A stretch of DNA of 64,000 nt from Cloeon dipterum (taxonomy: Eukaryota; Arthropoda; Insecta; Ephemeroptera; Baetidae). Below the pieces are notes generated by a model. That model was not told the DNA's origin. It did no database searches and saw only the letters and a program-made list of their open reading frames with translations. Below are positions 59,901 through 64,000 of this stretch, one piece after another. How positions within the stretch are numbered: the stretch's first letter is position 1; each line of letters opens with the position of its first letter. The stretch covers positions 31,172,335 through 31,236,334 of the forward strand of contig NC_088788.1 in assembly GCF_949628265.1 (NCBI RefSeq), given 5' to 3'. A program made the position numbers and the translations under genes.

Positions 59901-62900
59901 TAAAATAAACAAACGTGGGAAGATAAATATTATGAAAGGTATATCTAATGATCTTGCTTTCGAAATCGATTAAATAAATCCAAACAATTTTGACATTGAA
60001 AGAGTGTTTGAGCACTTTTTAGTTTCCTGGGCGTAGAGTTTTTTTTAAATATTTGAAACAATGCCAACTTAATTTTCTGTTAGGCAGGGGGAAAATCGTG
60101 CACCGCTTGATCTGCAGTACAAGCCGACTTGTCTGCCTTCATTGCGTATACAGTGCGCAATTCAAGTGACCATATGGACACGCATGTGTGACATAATTAT
60201 ACACGCGGAAGGAAGAAGCCGTTTCCATTTCAGCTAAAGTCGCTCCTTTTCGAGCCGACTTCTGGCACTCGAAGTGCTACTCTTGGTAATTAACAGACGT
60301 CAAATACAAAACTGGCCATTATGCTATTTTGAGAGATCCGAACTTTTGACGCGCGGGACAGCGAACAAGCGGACGAGTGTGTCCGTTCGCTTCTCGCCGC
60401 GCGTCTCTTACTCTTCGACGCATCGTCTGAGAATCGATTTTCTATGAATTAAGCCGAACTCATGAATGAACGCGAGAAAGCTACAACTTCTTCTTGCCTA
60501 AAGAGCCGGTCTTTTCGAGCACCGAAAGATCGTTCAAGCGTCTGAGAATAAATTCACACACAGCAGCGGTCGGAGAGCGAGATTAAATAACAGGAAAGCT
60601 CTTTTTCTTGGCTCCGTTTCAACATCCCCGCGCTGGAGCCGTACTCTATGTGCCGCGTACTCCGCTGACTAACCAAAGCGACTATTTGAAAATACACGCG
60701 AGCACAGTACAAGCGGCCTGTTGGTCGGCCGACTGACGGACTGCGAGCGAGAGCACGACGACCGATCAGTCAGTGCTGTGTACGTACTGTCAAGACCACC
60801 TCTGATTGACGGGCCGTGACACTAGGCGCAAATTTACATCTGCACACTTGCATAGGCCTTGGGTGCAACGCGAACATGAAATTGTTTCCATATTGAAAGC
60901 CACCACGATCAATTAACAAAGCACAGAAGCCGAGCTGTGTCACTTGCTGAGAGTTCAGGAATAAGTACTGAGGGATACACGACGGCAGTCAATGAACAAA
61001 TTTATGAGAGAAATGTTATGATAAACGAACATACTTGACTGTGATAGAGAACAATCAAACTCTATCTAAAGCTGTGAAGTGAACGTTGATCTCCATATTT
61101 CACGTTGAATATTGTGTAAAATAAAATATTCATGATATTTTAAATTGATTTTAGTTAGTTGAGTTGGTTAACTGTTATGCAACTGAACCGGAGCCTTATT
61201 TCCACTTTTTTGAAAGGCATAGTTTTATGGCTCATAATTCAATATGTTTGAAGCCATCCGCTTGCGTTTTTGTATGGAAAACGTGAGAAGGGATCAAGGT
61301 TAAAATATGAATATCATGAAATAGAGATGACCTAGAATATGAAAAGAGCATCGGTTTTCAACAAAAATGTGTCTTATTATTCAACTTAACACAGCTTAAA
61401 TTAAGCGGAGTAAAACGAGAGAGTTTAAAAAGGGAAGTATCGCATTGAATGACACCCAAAAATTTGTCTGGCCCACCGGGTAGACGGTCCTAGCAGCACA
61501 CTGTACTTTATTTCATGTGTTAGCTGTAACTCTGTGTGCACTGAATTTGTGCTGCGATTCATGGTCACTCGTAATAATTTATGTAGTCCAAGAGTGTATG
61601 TGTGTATGCCCCATAAGCGCTATTACACGCGGTGCGAGAGGAGCGTTGCTGCAACACAGCTCGAAATTATTTATCTAAACGCAGGTCTCCGTTGCCCTCG
61701 CGCTGCACGCCGCCTAATTACGCACGCGCGATTGATTTATTTGCGTTTGCGCGAAAAGTCCCGAGTTACGAGGAAAGTGCAATTTGTAGAACACGATGAC
61801 ATTGCAGAAAGGTTTGCACAATAAAAACCGTGCGCGCCAGCAGATCCGGCTGATTAACGGAACGGTTCTCTCTCTCCCCCGAATGTTTTCTTTCTTTTTA
61901 TTTTCTTTTTCGGCGTGTACTTGGCGCTGGAGAGGTGCATGTTTCGCTATCGTTTCGAAAAGGAGTGAATCAGTGCGGCTAATTTAAATGTGGCGCCGCG
62001 CGTTTAGCTGTCACCCGGTCGCTTTCCGTGTTTACCTTCTTAAAATTCCGCGAAAGATCGCCGCGCGCTCTCAGTCACCACTTGAGATTCCGCGAAAGAA
62101 TCGCGTATTTTGGCTGTCAGCGCTCCGTACGCGGACGCGAGCAATGTTGCGATTCGAGTGGGAAATTCGGCTAACGGTGAGCCACTCGAGACGAAAATAT
62201 GTGTATGGTTTACGTACGCCTGTTCGCGTGGTAATTGAACAGTTTATCTGATGCAGGTGGACGAGAGAGATTGATGGCTCTCCCGGCAACAATGCTGGCC
62301 CTTTGGCTGGAAAGGCCTTTTATTGTTTAATGAGAATTGGATTGAATCACGTGCGTTCAGTACGCTGGACTACTTATTAAAAGAGCAGGAAATGCATCAC
62401 GTTGACGCAATTTCAAAGTCCATCACTTGGGTTTAACGTCAAAGGTCGGAAAAAGGCAGCCGAGAAAAACAAACGAACTAATTTGAAATGAAGAGGGACG
62501 TGCGGCTTTCTTTCTGCCGGTGCAATCGAATTTTCAACAGCAGCGGAATGCGTTCACCAGACTATTAAAAGCATGCTATTGATCTCGACTGGCCAGTTTG
62601 CGAATATTTATTTCTTTTGGCATGCGTCCCTAACTCCAATTAACTCTTCTACGCTGTGCAATTGTAAACAAATAACACACACGCGTTTTCAACATAGAAT
62701 CTAAACGTGAAGTACATATTCAGTAACGCATAAAAAAGTTTTTAATCGATTAATTTTTATTTTTGTTTAACCTTGAATTGAGAGTTAGGTCTAATTTTAC
62801 ATGCAAAATTTTAGTAGAGTTCTCAACAAGGGTTCTAAGAAAGATGATTTTGTTCAAACTTTTAAGTAATTTGAAGATAAGTTTATTAGCATTTAAAACG

Positions 62901-64000
62901 TATCGTTGAGCTTTAAAATGGAGTGTCTTAAAATATATGAATAAAAAGGACAATTTAAAAGGATTGAATCATGCCCCCATTTTATTACCGCTTATTATCT
63001 GATTCATAAGGTTAAAAACTAGTTTTTTTTTATTTCAAACCCAGCTTCCAAGACTGTTGGCATGCGAGAATCATTTAAGACCAAACATTGTTACGCTCGG
63101 CTGATCGGATGAATGAAATGAATGGTTTTGCCTTACAGAATTAAATAGCAATTGCGGTGACTTGACGGTATGTAACTCGAGCATACTCAATTCCAGTAGT
63201 TTGTTTTCACGAATTTCCTCATTCTACAGGTATATGCCGTATTTTGATTCGCGAACACCGCTCTTTTGTTCGAAAACTGGTTTCCCACGCACACTCACAC
63301 ACACCAAACACGGGGGACGAGAGCGAGAGAGTTTTGACCGCAGAAAATCTTTCGCCAGAAGAGAGCCGTTTGCTTTTATCGGTGCTCAATCGAAAGACAG
63401 CATGCGAAATAGAGAAAAAAACTCACGCCGGTGTCGCACACTTGGTCGACGATGTGCGCGAAACTCTTAAGCCGCGTCTTCTGGCAGAGAAGGATGCGCG
63501 GCGCCGGCGCCGAGTAGCGCTTGTTGGGCGCTGCAGCAGCGGCAACGGCGACCGCCTCCGTCTTCGGGGGCGGCGTCCAGCTGAGCCGGTTGACCCCGGC
63601 TGGCTTGACCTCGACCTCATCCTCCTCGTTGATGAGCCGGAGCGGCTCCTGCACGCTCCTCCTGCTCCTGCGGCACGGGCGCAGCAGCTTGGAGGGCGGC
63701 AGCTTCGGGGGCGGCGGGGGCGGCGACGGCGTGCGGTAGAGGATGTGCAGGGCGCACTTGGTCACCTCGTTGACGCAGGCCGTGATGCTCTTGGCGGGCG
63801 ACGGCGGCACGGCCGGCGACGGCGGCCGCAGAAGGTTCTCCACCGACCAGAAGGTGAGCGCATTCTTGATCAGTCTGTTGGTGGTGGCGCCGAGGGCGGC
63901 GCTGTTGGCCCGCTGCTTCTTGCGCTGGCACTTGAGCTCGTACACCGAGCCCAGCGTGGCGAACTTGTCCTTAACGGGCCACGCTTTGTCCATCTCGCCG
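38011..64000 (-). CDS. PLCE1: Phospholipase C epsilon, 5' end beyond window
   Basis: Coding exons: >64000-63427, 58003-57896, 57796-57614, 57170-56880, 50592-50443, 50331-50233, 49879-49790, 49728-49650, 48865-48522, 48134-47989, 47618-47369, 45886-45717, 45511-45340, 44281-43758, 43656-43506, 43446-43312, 43262-42907, 42843-42707, 42651-42206, 42144-41920, 41863-41563, 41472-41122, 41061-40599, 40352-40104, 40019-39695, 39643-39275, 39218-38982, 38457-38011; phases agree, about 2456 residues visible. Order: Pro-rich N-terminus, FERM-like part (230-500), CDC25 RasGEF (530-770), PH-like region with a Gly run, EF-hands, PLC-X ([20 protein letters not shown]: catalytic His pair and metal ligands intact), acidic linker, PLC-Y, C2, RA1, RA2. 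It hydrolyses PIP2 downstream of Ras/Rap/Rho and activates Rap1. Confidence 0.93.
38458..38981 (-). other. PLCE last intron with TA repeat
   Basis: 524 bp intron containing the long dinucleotide tract listed separately. Confidence 0.6.
38850..38906. repeat. (TA)n microsatellite
   Basis: About 57 bases of almost uninterrupted TA inside the last PLCE intron. Length is likely polymorphic. Confidence 0.9.
39275..39643 (-). other. PLCE RA1 domain exon
   Basis: Encodes [28 protein letters not shown] and YILVEEV, the first Ras-associating ubiquitin-like fold, then a linker with FILKRMGDD. The next exon (39218-38982) repeats the pattern ([34 protein letters not shown]) as RA2. As I recall, RA2 is the one that binds active Ras and Rap in the mammalian protein. 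Confidence 0.85.
41563..41863 (-). other. PLCE X-Y linker exon, acidic
   Basis: Begins [17 protein letters not shown], the end of the X domain, and closes with a run of 14 Asp/Glu among 16 residues. Acidic X-Y linkers block the active site in PLCs by electrostatic repulsion from membranes, so this is the probable autoinhibitory segment. Confidence 0.8.
44282..45339 (-). other. PLCE intron within the PH-region, 1.06 kb
   Basis: AT-rich on the left; 45030-45300 is GC-richer and open in several frames, but no domain or phase-matched exon was found. Confidence 0.5.
45887..47368 (-). other. PLCE intron after the CDC25 domain, 1.48 kb
   Basis: Contains a GC-rich block at 46730-46920 with a possible phase-matched 60-base cassette exon on the minus strand (46866-46807), and a frame running into the next PLCE exon from a Met codon at 46018. 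Neither is part of the main model. Confidence 0.5.
47369..48865 (-). other. PLCE CDC25-type RasGEF region (three exons)
   Basis: Exons 48865-48522, 48134-47989 and 47618-47369. Landmarks: [32 protein letters not shown], which leads by splice into [20 protein letters not shown]; the catalytic-helix segment [17 protein letters not shown]; and [15 protein letters not shown]. The NFN and PFFG motifs are those of active RasGEF domains. In the family this domain acts on Rap1. Confidence 0.88.
48866..49649 (-). other. PLCE intron before the CDC25 region
   Basis: 784 bp, AT-rich. The downstream acceptor was placed at 48867-48866 (CTCGCAG) instead of 48820-48819 (CCTCCAG) because only the former keeps the phase of the preceding exon. 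Nothing else recognised. Confidence 0.55.
49650..50592 (-). other. PLCE FERM F3-like region (four exons)
   Basis: Exons 50592-50443, 50331-50233, 49879-49790 and 49728-49650. The segment [20 protein letters not shown], then [20 protein letters not shown] and [11 protein letters not shown], then [15 protein letters not shown] and [10 protein letters not shown] has the strand order and the closing helix of a FERM F3 (PTB-like) lobe, with talin as the nearest pattern I know. Upstream exons at 57.6-58.0 kb supply an F2-like start ([19 protein letters not shown]). Confidence 0.65.
50593..56879 (-). other. PLCE intron, 6.3 kb
   Basis: Largest intron. Contains a CT/GA tract at about 50661-50682, a GT tract near 52007-52022, GAGAGA near 52074-52085 and a CGTC tetranucleotide tract near 55684-55706. 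Several GC-richer patches (52.0-52.6, 53.6-53.9 and 55.3-55.9 kb) could be enhancers or an internal promoter. No coding exon matching the phases was found. Confidence 0.5.
50661..50682. repeat. (CT)n microsatellite
   Basis: Pure CT tract of about 22 bases in the 6.3-kb PLCE intron; GAGA-factor type sequence on the other strand. Confidence 0.8.
57171..57613 (-). other. PLCE intron, 443 bp
   Basis: AT-rich, nothing recognised. Confidence 0.6.
58004..63426 (-). other. PLCE intron, 5.4 kb
   Basis: Mostly AT-rich with a CpG-rich block at 60340-60800 and another at 61650-62260. The second holds the 13-base sequence ATTCCGCGAAAGA twice, at 62045-62057 and 62087-62099. No coding exon was supported. 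An internal promoter for shorter PLCE transcripts is possible. Confidence 0.45.
63427..64000 (-). other. PLCE N-terminal exon in view, cut by window edge
   Basis: Open to the edge; a Met lies at 63993 but the frame continues upstream, so the true start is unknown. Encodes basic and Pro-rich segments ([15 protein letters not shown]), an Ala run and low complexity with very high GC. Ends VCDTG at a GTGAGT donor, phase 0, which fits the exon at 58003. Confidence 0.7.

Noticed and set aside
61988-62251. Arg-rich 87-codon plus-strand frame in the 5.4-kb PLCE intron
   Set aside because: Composition follows the CpG-rich DNA; repeated motif inside it argues for regulatory DNA instead.

Overview
This is a piece of an insect-type nuclear genome. 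The genes are split by many short introns (often 50-100 bp) with GT-AG ends, the intergenic DNA is AT-rich, AATAAA signals lie behind stop codons, and every recognised protein is an animal housekeeping or signalling protein. I built the gene models by hand, from homology remembered for each family and from splice sites whose phases agree from exon to exon. Species cannot be fixed from the sequence. Retention of phospholipase C epsilon argues against a close relative of Drosophila, which as far as I recall lacks it.

Left part (1-21.4 kb) is gene-dense and strands alternate. In order: the first two coding exons of ACOT13 (acyl-CoA thioesterase, minus); HBS1 (ribosome-rescue GTPase, plus), with an alternative terminal exon that looks like the SKI7 isoform; inositol monophosphatase (minus); NOP56 (box C/D snoRNP core, minus); a SOCS6/7-type protein (plus) with a long 3' flank; DAD1 (oligosaccharyltransferase subunit, minus); PREB/SEC12 (SAR1 exchange factor, plus); and a carboxylesterase ending in KDEL (minus). 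The last three all act at the endoplasmic reticulum and lie side by side.

Middle part (22-34.6 kb): a BAG-domain co-chaperone of the starvin/samui (BAG3-like) family (minus), a HIG1-domain mitochondrial protein (plus), and DENND1/connecdenn, a Rab35-type exchange factor (plus).

Right part (38-64 kb): one large minus-strand gene, phospholipase C epsilon, with 28 coding exons in view and its 5' end beyond the right edge. It carries a Pro-rich N-terminus, a FERM-like module, CDC25 RasGEF, PH-like and EF-hand regions, PLC-X, an acidic linker, PLC-Y, C2 and two RA domains. Its introns of 6.3 and 5.4 kb contain no gene I can support. No operon, CRISPR array, tRNA, rRNA or intact transposon was seen; one short MITE-like element lies at 36.9 kb.

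The observations most worth following are the SKI7-like exon in HBS1, the FERM-like module in PLC epsilon, and two nearly identical back-to-back polyadenylation palindromes at convergent gene ends.
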